Notes: generated by a model not told the origin, from the letters alone. A stretch of 64,000 nucleotides of DNA from DASQZK01 sp963764345 (GCA_963764345.1 CAVXSF010000009.1:310001-374000); one strand, 5' to 3'; counted from the stretch's first letter, positions 1 to 9,998 are shown. Numbers and translations are program-made.

Positions 1-54
1 TCCAAGAAAGTAATTTCCTACCTTTAACCAGGTTAAATCCGGAAACAATTTACC

Positions 55-849
55 ATGAAGCAATACCTGGATCTTCTCTCACATGTAAGGGAAAACGGCG
101 TAAGGAAAAATGACAGAACAGGTACCGGAACGATCAGTGTTTTCGGCTACCAGATGCGTTTTAACCTCGATGAAGGCTTTCCTCTGCTCACCACAAAAAA
201 ACTTCATCTGAAATCCATTATCTATGAATTGTTGTGGTTCCTGAACGGAGATACAAACGTCAGGTATCTGAATGAGAACGGTGTTAAAATATGGAACGAA
301 TGGGCCGATGAAAACGGGGATCTGGGCCATATTTACGGATACCAGTGGCGTTCATGGCCCGCTCCCGGCGGGCAGCATATCGACCAGATCTCCAGGGTTA
401 TTGATTCACTGAAAAATAATCCCGATTCCAGGAGACACCTGGTTAGTGCCTGGAATGTCGGGGATCTTGAAAATATGAATCTGCCGCCATGCCATATCCT
501 GTTCCAGTTTTACGTAGCCGAAGGCAGGCTATCATGCCAGTTGTACCAGCGTAGCGCCGACCTCTTTATTGGTGTCCCCTTCAATATCGCATCCTATTCC
601 ATGCTTCTCATGATGATGGCCCGGGTGACAGGACTGAAACCCGGAGAATTTATCCATACTCTCGGAGATGCACATATCTATCTGAATCATCTTGAACAGG
701 TTGATGAGCAATTGAAACGGACACCCGGACCATTGCCCCAACTGAACATCAACACGGACGCAACCTCCATTTTTGATTTTCGGTATGATGATTTTCATCT
801 CGAAAATTATGTTGCTCAACCTCATATCAGGGGGGATATCTCCGTTTAA
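55..849 (+). CDS. thyA: Thymidylate synthase
   Basis: Makes dTMP from dUMP using methylene-tetrahydrofolate, which it turns into dihydrofolate, in the cytoplasm. The protein is 264 aa, the same length as E. coli ThyA. The catalytic cysteine lies in PPCHILFQFYV at residue 146. The folate/dUMP signatures RTGTGT (residues 21-26) and QRSADLFIGVPFNIASY are intact. The ATG at position 55 starts the conserved N-terminus MKQYLDLL. It is followed 10 bases later by folA, which recycles the dihydrofolate it produces, so the two are almost certainly cotranscribed. Only 54 bases lie upstream in the window, so the promoter is not fully visible. Confidence 0.98.
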   Translation: MKQYLDLLSHVRENGVRKNDRTGTGTISVFGYQMRFNLDEGFPLLTTKKLHLKSIIYELLWFLNGDTNVRYLNENGVKIWNEWADENGDLGHIYGYQWRSWPAPGGQHIDQISRVIDSLKNNPDSRRHLVSAWNVGDLENMNLPPCHILFQFYVAEGRLSCQLYQRSADLFIGVPFNIASYSMLLMMMARVTGLKPGEFIHTLGDAHIYLNHLEQVDEQLKRTPGPLPQLNINTDATSIFDFRYDDFHLENYVAQPHIRGDISV

Positions 850-859
850 AACCTTAAAA

Positions 860-1366
860 ATGAGAAACGCCAGAAATAAAAATATCTCCATTATCGTTGC
901 CGTTGCCGAGAATTACGCGATCGGAAAAGATAACCGGCTGCTCTGGAAACTGTCCGATGATCTTAAAAGATTTAAAAAAATTACCACCGGACATACCGTG
1001 ATCATGGGCCGACGTACATTCCTGTCGTTGCCCGGGGGACCTCTTCCGAACCGTACCAATATTGTGATCTCTGACGTCCCCAATGAAAAATTCGATGGCT
1101 GCCTGATGGCTGCCTCCATTGAAGAATCCATGAACCTGCTTGATGATGACGAAGCTTTCGTGATTGGTGGTGGTATGGTATACAAGCAGTTCCTGCCTCA
1201 TGCAAGACAATTGTACCTGACCAGAGTGGATCACTCCTTCGATGCCGATACGTTTTTTCCTGACCTGAACCTTGACGAATGGGATGAAATACACCGGGAA
1301 CATTTCGCCGCTTCAGAAAAAAATGAATACCCTCATACTTTCATTATATACCGGCGTAAACCCTGA
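860..1366 (+). CDS. folA: Dihydrofolate reductase
   Basis: Reduces dihydrofolate to tetrahydrofolate with NADPH, completing the thymidylate cycle begun by thyA just upstream. I start it at the ATG at 860 (MRNARNKNISIIVAVAENYAIG). The frame is open further upstream to 773, but that extension would overlap thyA and has no family similarity. This gives 168 aa, normal for bacterial DHFR. Visible motifs: the acidic catalytic residue in WKLSDDLKRFK (about D34), the NADPH-binding VIMGRRTFLSLP, and the glycine pair in FVIGGGMVYKQFL. The C-terminal strand HTFIIYRR is typical. Nothing unusual. Confidence 0.97.
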   Translation: MRNARNKNISIIVAVAENYAIGKDNRLLWKLSDDLKRFKKITTGHTVIMGRRTFLSLPGGPLPNRTNIVISDVPNEKFDGCLMAASIEESMNLLDDDEAFVIGGGMVYKQFLPHARQLYLTRVDHSFDADTFFPDLNLDEWDEIHREHFAASEKNEYPHTFIIYRRKP

Positions 1367-1542
1367 ATCTGCTCCCATCTCTTTTTTAGGCTTCCTGTAA
1401 CGATCTCACGATAATCCCATCCGTAATTCAAAAAAATTCGTATTTTAGTTCCCGGTATAAAAGGAAACAGTACCTTTCTATGGCAAGAAATAGCCCTTTT
1501 ATATAATACATTTTCACTACTAACAAAATTAATTGACTCAAT

Positions 1543-2013
1543 ATGAAAAAAGTCGTGTTCATCACTTTACTGACCATTTTCACAATGGCAGTGTTCAGCC
1601 AGGATGCCGAGAAAATAACCGGCCACTGGCTTACTGAAAAGGGAACCTCACAAGTTTACGTTTACAAAGCCCGGAACGGCAATTACTACGGGAAAATAAG
1701 CTGGCTCAACGAACCAAATGAAAATGGAGCTGCAAAAAAAGATGACAATAACCCTGATGAGTCTCTGAAAGAAAAGCCTCTCCTCGAACTGATCATCCTC
1801 AAAGGCTTCCAGTATAATCCCGACGAAAATACATGGGAAGGCGGAACCATCTATGATCCCGACAACGGTAAAACCTACGATGCCTACATGTGGTTTGAAG
1901 GCGACAATTACGAAGTCCTGAAACTGAAAGGGTATGTCCTGGGCATGCGCTTCCTCGGCAGGGAAACCATCTGGAAAAAAGAACAGCCAAGGGAATTGAA
2001 ATCCTCCCTGTAA
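1543..2013 (+). CDS. Secreted DUF2147-family protein
   Basis: A 156 aa protein with a clear signal peptide (MKKVVFITLLTIFTMAVFSQ, cleavage expected near residue 20), so periplasmic or exported. The mature part begins with ITGHWLTEKGTSQVYVYK and later has GGTIYDPDNGKTYDAYMWFEGDNYEVLKLKGYV and MRFLGRETIW. This pattern matches the DUF2147 family, small lipocalin-like beta proteins of unknown function common in Bacteroidota and Proteobacteria. Some relatives are described as growth or stress associated, but no reaction is known. It stands alone, 176 bases after folA, and is followed by a very strong hairpin, so it is probably a single-gene transcript. Confidence 0.85.
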   Translation: MKKVVFITLLTIFTMAVFSQDAEKITGHWLTEKGTSQVYVYKARNGNYYGKISWLNEPNENGAAKKDDNNPDESLKEKPLLELIILKGFQYNPDENTWEGGTIYDPDNGKTYDAYMWFEGDNYEVLKLKGYVLGMRFLGRETIWKKEQPRELKSSL

Positions 2014-2052
2014 TAAGCCGTCTGACTTTAAGTTAATAATACCACCGGCAGT

Positions 2053-2126
2053 GGCCTGATCGGTGCGGTAAAAGGTTGAACAGGGGATGCATCCCCCGTT
2101 CAACCTTTTACCGTACCGATCAGGCC
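2053..2126. terminator. Very long near-perfect inverted repeat, likely terminator
   Basis: A 74-base inverted repeat begins 39 bases after the DUF2147 stop. The two 29-base arms (2053-2081 and 2098-2126) pair throughout, with one G-T wobble. The centre, GGGGATGCATCCCC, is itself palindromic, so the whole element can fold into one hairpin. A TTTT tract follows at once. It reads as an intrinsic terminator but is much longer than usual. The remaining bases to 2319 are A/T-rich and probably hold the promoter of the next gene; I see no exact TAnnTTTG box there. Confidence 0.85.
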
Positions 2127-2319
2127 TTTTCCTTTTATCTCCTGTCCCTCTTGTCCGAATCCGTACACGTTTGTCACGAAACCGTTCACTTCTGAAGACT
2201 GTAAAATCCGGTAAAAATAGTTGTATAGTATTGATATTGTGATATTTATAATTTTTGGCATAAATAATGAACTCTTCTATGCATGTTCATTTAGATTTTG
2301 AGATTAAAAAAAACAAGTC

Positions 2320-2712
2320 ATGAAAACAAAAATTACATATATCGTCTTCACCCTCCTGATCATGGTGATGGGAACCAACGCTTACGCAGACAATACCAAA
2401 GGGAAAAAAGAGAAAAAAGCAAAAGCTGAAAAGGTATTTAACAAAATTGAAAGCAAATTCGAAACTGAACTGCGTTTTGAAAACTGGATGACTGAAATCC
2501 GTGAATTCACCGGAAAGGAAATCTTCAGTGAAGATGACCTCAGTTTTGAAAGCTGGATGATGCAAGACTTTTCACAAAAGGACGCCGTAAATTTCCATGA
2601 AGATGACCTCAAAATGGAACCCTGGATGACGAGCGTATTCAACGAAACAGCCACAGCATCCTGCGAAAGTAACACCATGAAATTTGAATCCTGGATGCTT
2701 AAAACGTTCTAA
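2320..2712 (+). CDS. Small secreted protein with four 23-residue WM repeats
   Basis: I cannot assign a function. The 130 aa protein has a signal peptide (residues 1-23, ending AYA), then a lysine-rich linker (KGKKEKKAKAEK). After that come four copies of a motif close to E-x-D-L-x-F-E-x-W-M followed by F five residues later: FENWM, FESWM, MEPWM, FESWM. The conserved tryptophans are W56, W79, W102 and W125, exactly 23 residues apart. The protein ends at the last repeat's phenylalanine (F130). The acidic start and aromatic end of each repeat suggest a short stacked structural unit or a protein-binding linear motif. Similar WM-motif small proteins are, to my recollection, present in other Bacteroidales, but I cannot confirm it here. 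It stands alone between two terminators. Confidence 0.85.
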   Translation: MKTKITYIVFTLLIMVMGTNAYADNTKGKKEKKAKAEKVFNKIESKFETELRFENWMTEIREFTGKEIFSEDDLSFESWMMQDFSQKDAVNFHEDDLKMEPWMTSVFNETATASCESNTMKFESWMLKTF

Positions 2713-2746
2713 TAAATTTTTCTTTTTTAGGTTTAAGTGGTTAGTG

Positions 2747-2787
2747 AAGAAAGGGATATCCTGGCACAAGGAATCCCTTTCTTTTTT
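2747..2787 (+). terminator. Intrinsic terminator
   Basis: An 11-base stem (AAGAAAGGGAT, 2747-2757, with its complement at 2773-2783) runs directly into a T tract ending at 2787. It lies 34 bases after the repeat-protein stop and ends that transcript. Confidence 0.85.
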
Positions 2788-2880
2788 GCTTAAAAGTTGA
2801 AGTATAAGATGACCTCTTCAGTGTTGCAGTTTCCCTTCAGAAATGAACTCCGGACCGCAATCCCTTCCTTGCACTAACGG

Positions 2881-5367
2881 CTAATTCATGATAATTTTCT
2901 GTGTCAGCCGTATATCCCTGGAGGAGCTCCCCACAAGCAGGTCAAATTCACCGGGCTCTGCAATCCATCCGGGTTTGGAAGGATTATAGTAGGAGAATGC
3001 AGCCTTGCCAAGTTTAATGCTTACTGTCTTAGTCTGGCCCGGAAGCAGTTCAACCTTGGTGAAGGCCTTCAGCTCTTTCACCGGCCGGGGTAATGATGAA
3101 ACAGGATCAGAGACGTACAGTTCGGCTACTTCCTTCCCTTTTACCTTTCCCGTATTCTTCACATCAAATGAAACGGTGATGCCCCCGTCTGCATTGAATG
3201 TTTCATGATCCACCTTAATGTTGCTGTACTCAAAACTTGTATATGACAACCCGAAGCCGAACGGGAAGAGTGGATCGATGTTTTCCTTGTCGTAATGACG
3301 GTAGCCGGCAAAAATGCCTTCACTGTATTCGACGTGTCCCTCATGATTTTCATCATAATAGCTCTTGTAGGCGGGAGCATCCGCCCATCGCTTTTCAATG
3401 GATATGGGGAGTTTCCCGCTGGGATTGACCTCTCCGAAGAGAATTTCGGCAATTGCCTGCCCGCCCATCTCACCCGGGTACCAGGCGTAAAGCAGACCCT
3501 TTACTTCCCCGATCCAGTCATTGATCGCCACATTTCCGCCGGCGTTTACGACGACAATGATATTCTTATTGACGTCGGAGACCTTTTTAATGAAATCTTC
3601 CTGCGCTGAGGGTAAGCCGTAAGGACGGTCGTGTCCTTCCCCCTCGGTCCTCTGGTTAAACCCGACACAGACAACGGCCACGTCCGAATTTTTAGCCGCC
3701 TCGAGAGCCTGTTTCAGCGGATCACCCTTGCTCATGCTTATTCCCATACGTATAAAGGCATTCCCTCCACTCTGGTAATATTCCAGTCTGACCGGATAAG
3801 ATTTTCCCGCCTGCATGGGTATGGTTGCAGTCTCAAATCCACGGTCATAATGCCATCTGTCGATCACCAATTTCCCGTTGACGTAAAGACGGATGCCATC
3901 ATCCCCGCTCAGAACCACCGTGTAATTTCCCGATGTTGCAGGCTTGAAGTTGCCGGTCCACCTGGCAGAAAAGCTTTCTTCCGGAATCCCTGAAGGCAAA
4001 TCGTTTTTGTCAAATCTGAAATTTACCACCGAATCCTTACGGACAAAGGCAGGCTTACCCGATAAATTCGCATTGCTGAAGAATTCACCTTTAAGACCAT
4101 TTACCCCAAACCAGTTCTGATTGAAAAACTCCGGACTGTACGTTTCTTCGAAGGGTCCTCTGGCATAGGTAACCTTTACATTATTACCCGCCAGATTACG
4201 GATACCCTGAAGAACAGAAACCGAGGAATAAGGCCTGACGTAAGAACTTCCTCCGCCGCCGGTCACAGCAGGATCTGCATTCGGACCCATAACAGCCACA
4301 GTTTTGATTTCTTTCTGATCCAGAGGAAGAATGCCGTTTTCGTTCTTCATCAGCACGATGCCTCCTCTGGCAGCATTAAGTGCCGTTTCGGCCGTTGAGT
4401 CCCTGTTAAAATCAGGCGCTTTCCTGGAGGTCGAATCCATCAGCCCGAACCGGTAATACATACGGATTATTCTTCGCACTTTATCATCAATCACCGACTC
4501 AGCCAACTTTCCGTCCTTTATGGCCGGCATCAATGTATCACGACACATATGAACTGCTGAGGGCATCTCCAGATCAAGCCCCGCTTTGGCAGCAGCAACT
4601 CCATCATAAACCGATACCCAGTCAGACATGACTATACCTTCGAATCCCCAGTCCTTTTTCAACACCTGGTTTATAAGATAGTCATTTTGTGAGGCATGAA
4701 CCCCGTTGATCAGGTTATAGGAGGTCATGACACACGCTGCATGACCCTGCTCAACAGAAGCCCTGAAAGCCGGCAGGTAGATCTCATGAAGTGTCCTTTG
4801 GTCCATGTCTGAGCTGACATTATGCCTGTCGTACTCCTGATTGTTGGCGTCATAATGTTTGGCTGTGGCCATCACCCCCTGGTTTTGCATCCCCGTGATG
4901 AAACTTGCCGCCATCTGTCCCGCCAGGTATGGATCCTCTCCAAGGTATTCAAAATTACGCCCGCACATGGGTGCACGGTAAATATTCATGGCCGGTCCCA
5001 GCATGATCTGAACATCCTTTGCGGCCGCTTCCTTCCCGATACCTGCTCCAACAGCAGAGGCTACCGCCGTATCCCATGATGCTGCCGTATTAATCCCGGC
5101 AGGGTAAGCCGTCGAAGGTTCATAGTTCCTGACACCGCAAGGGCCGTCCGACATTCTGACTTCAGGTAGCCCGAGGTCAGGGTAAGCCCGGATGTCAAAA
5201 TCTTTGAACCCTCCTATCATATCTATTTTCTGGTCAAGGGTCATCTTCCGGATGATCCCGTCGATATTCTCTTCAACCTGTTTTGAAGTCATTTTCCGGT
5301 TTGAGGTGCTGACCTGACAACCCGTCACAAACAAAAGGCTGACTAAAAAAAAGACACTGTTTTTCAT
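2881..5367 (-). CDS. GH3 beta-glucosidase-like lipoprotein with PA14 insert
   Basis: An exported glycoside hydrolase family 3 enzyme, 828 aa. The signal peptide ends in a lipobox (FVTGC, Cys17), so it should be anchored in the outer membrane or periplasm. The N-terminal barrel carries the GH3 nucleophile motif GIVMSDW at about residue 246, with KHYDANNQE before it. The second domain contains GAND/GFNQRTEGEGHDRPYGLP-type sequence. A PA14 carbohydrate-binding domain is inserted at about residues 420-545 (GLKGEFFSNANLSG to VRLEYYQSGG). The C-terminus is the usual fibronectin-III-like domain. Family members remove terminal beta-linked glucose, xylose or related sugars; the exact substrate cannot be read from sequence. 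It lies downstream of the GH38 gene on the same strand. Confidence 0.92.
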   Translation of the reverse strand: MKNSVFFLVSLLFVTGCQVSTSNRKMTSKQVEENIDGIIRKMTLDQKIDMIGGFKDFDIRAYPDLGLPEVRMSDGPCGVRNYEPSTAYPAGINTAASWDTAVASAVGAGIGKEAAAKDVQIMLGPAMNIYRAPMCGRNFEYLGEDPYLAGQMAASFITGMQNQGVMATAKHYDANNQEYDRHNVSSDMDQRTLHEIYLPAFRASVEQGHAACVMTSYNLINGVHASQNDYLINQVLKKDWGFEGIVMSDWVSVYDGVAAAKAGLDLEMPSAVHMCRDTLMPAIKDGKLAESVIDDKVRRIIRMYYRFGLMDSTSRKAPDFNRDSTAETALNAARGGIVLMKNENGILPLDQKEIKTVAVMGPNADPAVTGGGGSSYVRPYSSVSVLQGIRNLAGNNVKVTYARGPFEETYSPEFFNQNWFGVNGLKGEFFSNANLSGKPAFVRKDSVVNFRFDKNDLPSGIPEESFSARWTGNFKPATSGNYTVVLSGDDGIRLYVNGKLVIDRWHYDRGFETATIPMQAGKSYPVRLEYYQSGGNAFIRMGISMSKGDPLKQALEAAKNSDVAVVCVGFNQRTEGEGHDRPYGLPSAQEDFIKKVSDVNKNIIVVVNAGGNVAINDWIGEVKGLLYAWYPGEMGGQAIAEILFGEVNPSGKLPISIEKRWADAPAYKSYYDENHEGHVEYSEGIFAGYRHYDKENIDPLFPFGFGLSYTSFEYSNIKVDHETFNADGGITVSFDVKNTGKVKGKEVAELYVSDPVSSLPRPVKELKAFTKVELLPGQTKTVSIKLGKAAFSYYNPSKPGWIAEPGEFDLLVGSSSRDIRLTQKIIMN

Positions 5368-5405
5368 TTTAAAGAACGTTTAAATGTGTGATGTATCCTT
5401 TACCG

Positions 5406-5466
5406 AAAATCAGCTTTGTACTGATTTTATATAAGAATACACTATACGACCAAATTAGTTTGGTCT
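5406..5466. repeat. Two small inverted repeats between GH38 and GH3
   Basis: The 101-base gap holds AAAATCAG/CTGATTTT (5406-5428, 7-base loop) and GACCAAA/TTTGGTC (5449-5466). Read on the minus strand they follow the GH38 stop, and the second one met ends in TTTT. They could be a weak terminator for GH38, or an operator for GH3; the sequence does not decide. Confidence 0.4.
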
Positions 5467-5468
5467 TC

Positions 5469-8400
5469 TCACTTTTCTCTCAAATGAAATGGTGGGTAAC
5501 TTTTAAAGGAATCATACAGATCCTGCAGCGAACGGACATGATCCGGATCATCTCTGACCAGGGTGAGGGCAAGGATTTTAATTTTTTTATTTTGGGGAAG
5601 CTCAAGGGTCCCGGAATCCTTTGGTAACGGCAGGAAGTACTTATACAAATAACAATACTGGTAGGCATCGTTCGCTGAGGGGTAGCCGATATGCCGGTGA
5701 GATGCGAACCATGCGATATTATCCCGTTTCGAAAAGGGCTCTTCAACCGAGGTGACATCCCGTTGATCGGGTGTAAAAATCCGGTTGTAGAACTGACCAA
5801 CAAAGCCTGTCCAGGCCTGGACACCCAGGTTGTAAACATTTGTCCCGACCTTAAATTCTCCGGTGGTGCCAGTGGTGGCCGCAGCCAGAATGTAAACCGC
5901 ATTAAAATTTCCCTCCGGAAGCCGGATCTGCTGGCCGTTACAACTTACGGCATTATTCTTCTCGTCTTCCGTACTTCCCATTTTAAAACGTACATCTTCG
6001 CTCGTAATTTCCTTCGGAATCAGTTCCGCCGGCAGACTCAGGTCATGGAAAAAGTTACCGTCAGCCCTGTTATCGTCAAAACTCATGACATCCTGATTAT
6101 ACGGCAGTTCTACGGCATATTGCTCTGCCGGCAAAGAAGCATCCGGAGCTGAAGCCAGCCTGACGGCAAAACTGCGGATGGTATAATGACTAAGGTCAAA
6201 AGTCATCCGGTTGCCGGAATAAACGGCAGGCCCGATCTTTTGTTCCTGACCGTCCACTTCATAAGCATCAAGAATTTTACCGGGGAAGGTCATGGACAGG
6301 TCCTTCGAATCCTTTCCGAACAATTCATTCACCCGGACAATATAATACTCACCGTTTTCCATCCTTTTGAGTGCCATCAGTCCGGCTTCTGGTGATGAAA
6401 GAGTAAGGAAAGACATGCTCTTCCCCAGATTTCCGGCATGCTTCCCGGCCTCGAAAGCCAGGACGGGCTGATTGAAAAAAGCCCCCTGCCACGATGACTC
6501 ACCTGAAACCCAGTCGCCCTTATGGCTGTATATGCCATACCGGAATTCATGAATACCCCAGTCCTGCGTACCCTGGTAAACAAATGCATTGTCGACACCC
6601 GGGGTGTAAAGTAATGTCAGTCGAAGGGTATGGTCATCAGGCTTATCAGATCCGTATTTACAATCCTCGAGAACCGTAACACCATGACTTCCTGACTGGT
6701 CCGTAAGATCGAACCATTCTTTCGAAGGGACTTCGAATTTCTTTGGGTTGTTGGTTCCCCGCTGAATGGTCCCGACCCCAAGGTTATAGGTAGCCATTTC
6801 ATTGCTGACGTTCAACGGGAAGGCTGCTTTCAGGCTTACTTCCTTCGACTGCCAGTCTAATCTGTTATCCACCTCAACGCCTTTTACCTGCATCACCGGC
6901 AGACAGACTCAAAACCTGGGTGATGACTGAATTCCGGCCTTGGCGACTGATTTCAAGGGCTACACGAACAGGCCCGTTTTCAAGAACCCGTATGGTGGCA
7001 TCATGATTCATGAAATCTTCCGGAGGGTTCTTCCTGTCATTCCAGTCCATATTCCAGGACGGCCAGTAAGAGGGTTTCTCTTTTTGAAATTCAAGAGAGG
7101 CAGGCGCGGAAAGCAACTCTTTTGATTGTACCTTATCCCATATACTGGTTATATCACCGTTATCCCCCACAACAACTTTGTACCAGGCGTTCTCCAGGAA
7201 CTGATCACCGGCTGAAAGGGATGTCTTCCACTCTGAAGCTTTCTTGCTCTCACGAACATCGTAAACAGACATTCCGGCCTGGGGTACTTTGGCGAGAAAG
7301 ATAAACTTCAGTTTGTTGCCATCTTTGCCTGTGACCTGGGACGGGACCTCTTTTCCTTTGTCATCAAAAACCCGGATCGAAGAAGGCACCTGGGCATACT
7401 CGAGCTCAGCTGTCACAACATCTTCCCTGTCACGGGCTACCGGATTATAAACAACCACAGCCCTCCCTTTTACTCTTGTATCCATATGTGAAGAGACAGC
7501 GCTGACAGCATGTTTCAGCACACCGGCAAAACCATTTGCTGCTACAAATTCATCGTTCCATGCATATTCATATGCTTTCGGAATAGCCGTTCCCGGGAGG
7601 ATATCATGAAACTGACTGCCTAATACCAGGTCCCACGACCTGTTCAGCTTCTCAACAGGATATGAGGAATAGTTCATCCAGCCGGCAAAACTCGCCAGTT
7701 CTTCAGCCGATTTAGCCAGTAGTTCATTTTTACGGTTCATCCTTTTCATGTAAGCCTGCGAGGTAAGGGAACCGGCACTGTGCTCTATTAAAAGTAAATC
7801 GCCCGAATAGACCGGAAGCTTTTTCATGATACCGGGAGTGATATCCTTATACATCTGATCAGATGCGGTCAGAATGACTTTAAACTTGCTGTCGTTGTTA
7901 TGAAGGCTGCCACATGCATGCTTAACGTCATCGGGCCGGGGAGCTCCCCCCTGGTCTCCCACTCCGTAATACCTGTAATCGAACGATATGCCGTACTTTG
8001 CCTGATCTTCATCCAGACGGGCATCCCATGCACTGTCCTTGTCCAGCCGTGGCACCACAGGACTGGTATAGCTGGTGGCATTCAGGGCTGCGATAATACC
8101 GTTCCCGTCAGGGCCTTTCCAAATCCCTACATTAAAAGGCACTCCTACAGCCGAATGCCAGGTAAGTTTCTGGGTGGAAAACCCCTTTAACCCGCAGTAA
8201 TGCCAGATAGTGGGCATGTTGGCCAGAAACCCGAAACAATCGGGCAGCATATAGTCCTCACTTACTACTCCGAATTCTTTCCTGAAAAAATCATTTCCGT
8301 AAAGAACCTGCCGGACCAGTGACTCGGAGGATGAAATATTGACTTCCCCTTCATCTACGGATGAACCGGAGACATACCACCTCCCCTGTTGTATATACTC

Positions 8401-8708
8401 TTGACTTTGGGATATAAATCGGGATAGTATTCCTTCATCATCCGGTACCGGCGCGATCCGGTGAAGTTGAATACATAATCCGGATATTTTTCAAATAACC
8501 GGAAATTTTCAGTCATGATATTCCTGATGTACTCATCGATCGTGGCAGGATAATCCCAGTTCCATTCGGTATCGAGATGGGCATACCCGATCGTATAAAG
8601 GACCTTTTCTTTTGAAATATCGTACTTCTGACGTTTTTCCGTAGGTTGGGCACTTAAGATTATACTTACCATTAGACCCCAGATGAGAAAAAAGGTTCTC
8701 GTTTTCAT
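5469..8708 (-). CDS. GH38 alpha-mannosidase (two single-base indels)
   Basis: A family 38 glycoside hydrolase, which removes alpha-linked mannose. It is now in three pieces: 8355-8708, about 6874-8390, and 5469-6896. The first piece has a signal peptide and the zinc-site motif GYAHLDTEWNWDYP. The second has LPDCFGF, the nucleophile region, and the middle domain. The third has the C-terminal beta domains. A base is missing near 8400: adding one G (minus strand) turns the broken end into KVKEYIQQGRWYVSGSSVDEG, a classic GH38 stretch. One base is extra in the T run 6882-6885 (plus strand). Correcting both gives 1079 aa, normal for the family, with no other stops. A real pseudogene is possible, but the clean repair favours sequence error. 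Start is the ATG at 8708, giving a signal peptide. Confidence 0.85.
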
Positions 8709-8741
8709 GCGAAAATAGTTTATTTAAATTATTGGCCTCAT

Positions 8742-8808
8742 GGAACCACACATGATCAATTGTTATAAGGTCACTATTGTGTTGCCATCAATCATGTGGG
8801 TTTCATTT
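8742..8808 (-). repeat. Interspersed hairpin element, short copy
   Basis: Read on the minus strand this matches both ends of the elements at 11291-11444 and 19577-19730, but lacks about 36 bases of their middle. Shared blocks include TGAAACC, CATGATTGATG, CAACACAA, ACCTTATA and CATGTGTGGTTC. The two ends are complementary (ACACATGATCAAT against ATCAATCATGTG), so it folds into one hairpin. It lies about 35 bases upstream of the GH38 start, in the same orientation as that gene. Confidence 0.75.
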
Positions 8809-9175
8809 TAATATGCATTATGTTCAAGCTTCTATTTCTGAATTAACAGGATAAACAAGGATGCTGCTGTTATGATCCGGCTGGCAGAAAAAATCGTTCC
8901 GGAAGCTGGCTATTGTTTAAAACCTTAACGTTTCCGGCTTTTAAAGCCAACCGGAGGATCAGACAGTCTTTAAGCAGAGCGTTTGCAGATGTATAATTTT
9001 TCCGGTAATCCGTTGATCTCCGTGCAATTTTAGGAAAAATTTTCAGGAAACCGGACCCTCGCCTCCAATTTTCTTTACAGGATGAAGATGCCCGGAAAAT
9101 GCCGGCAACCCATTGAAGAAATATCTGCCGCATTGAAAATTCATAAAAACCAAAGTGAAAGCAGATTATTGTTAC
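8809..9175. other. Intergenic region upstream of nagB
   Basis: About 500 bases separate the GH38 start from nagB. Apart from the hairpin element near GH38 and a promoter box near nagB, I see no gene, RNA or repeat. Short open frames on both strands have no family features. Confidence 0.5.
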
Positions 9176-9183
9176 TATTTTTG
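9176..9183 (+). promoter_or_regulatory. -7 promoter box (TATTTTTG)
   Basis: Exact match to the Bacteroidota -7 consensus TAnnTTTG, 28 bases before the nagB ATG at 9212. No convincing -33 TTG is seen at the usual spacing, so this is suggestive only. Confidence 0.4.
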
Positions 9184-9211
9184 AATTATTTAAGTACCAT
9201 CCGGAAAAAGG

Positions 9212-9991
9212 ATGATTGTCATTTTGCATGTGCCGGTCCAAAAAAACTATGTAATGAACATCAGCATCAGCTCCAATGCCCTGGCTACAGGTTTGAATGC
9301 AGCACTTTTTATAGAACGAAAACTGGATGAAATTATCAAACAGCACGGAGAGGCACGTTTACTGGTGGCCACGGGAAGTTCACAGTTTGAAACGATAAAC
9401 GCCCTCGTGAAAAGTAGTGTCGACTGGTCAAAAGTGGAGGTTTTTCATCTGGATGAATATATCGGACTTCCTGTCTCACACCCGGCCAGCTTCAGAAAAT
9501 ATCTTTACGAAAGGTTCATCAACCAGGTAAACATCAAGAAATTCCATCCGGTTGCCGGCGATGGTGATGTGAAAGAAACCATCCGAACGCTGACAAGCGA
9601 GATCAGGAAAAAACAGGTGGATTTAGCCTTGATAGGCATCGGGGAAAATGCTCACATTGCCTTTAATGACCCTCCTGCAGATTTTAATACAAAGGAGTCC
9701 TACATTGTGGTAAATCTGAATGAAGCCTGCAAAAATCAACAGGTTGGTGAAGGATGGTTTGCAAATACCGGCGAGGTCCCCGACAGGGCCATTTCCATGT
9801 CGCCCTGGCAGATCATGCAGTCGAAGACCATTGTTTCAATCGTGCCGCATACCGTCAAAGCACGAGCCATTTACAGGACATTTACGTCACCACTTACCAA
9901 TCAGGTGCCTGCTACCCTGCTGAAGCAGCATCCCGACTGGCACTTGTACCTGGATGTGAATTCCGCATCTGAAATCATTAACTTCTCCTGA
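9212..9991 (+). CDS. nagB: Glucosamine-6-phosphate deaminase family protein
   Basis: Expected to convert glucosamine-6-phosphate to fructose-6-phosphate and ammonia in the cytoplasm, the last step of GlcNAc breakdown. The protein shows NagB hallmarks: VATGSSQFET (phosphate loop), FHLDEYIGLP (general base Asp), and GIGENAHIAFNDPP, the active-site loop. The usual G-x-N-G-H-I is N-A-H-I here, as in a distinct Bacteroidota/Firmicutes branch; a closely related sugar-phosphate isomerase activity cannot be excluded. The start at 9212 follows an AGG-rich site and a promoter box. The ATG at 9254 (MNISISSN) is an equally plausible start that removes 14 residues of poor similarity. It is 7 bases upstream of nagA, clearly one operon. 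Confidence 0.88.
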   Translation: MIVILHVPVQKNYVMNISISSNALATGLNAALFIERKLDEIIKQHGEARLLVATGSSQFETINALVKSSVDWSKVEVFHLDEYIGLPVSHPASFRKYLYERFINQVNIKKFHPVAGDGDVKETIRTLTSEIRKKQVDLALIGIGENAHIAFNDPPADFNTKESYIVVNLNEACKNQQVGEGWFANTGEVPDRAISMSPWQIMQSKTIVSIVPHTVKARAIYRTFTSPLTNQVPATLLKQHPDWHLYLDVNSASEIINFS

Positions 9992-9998
9992 ACTCAGT

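Noticed and set aside
8870..9346. 158-codon minus-strand frame upstream of nagB
   Set aside because: Overlaps the nagB start, has no ribosome site or family pattern, and its composition resembles intergenic sequence.
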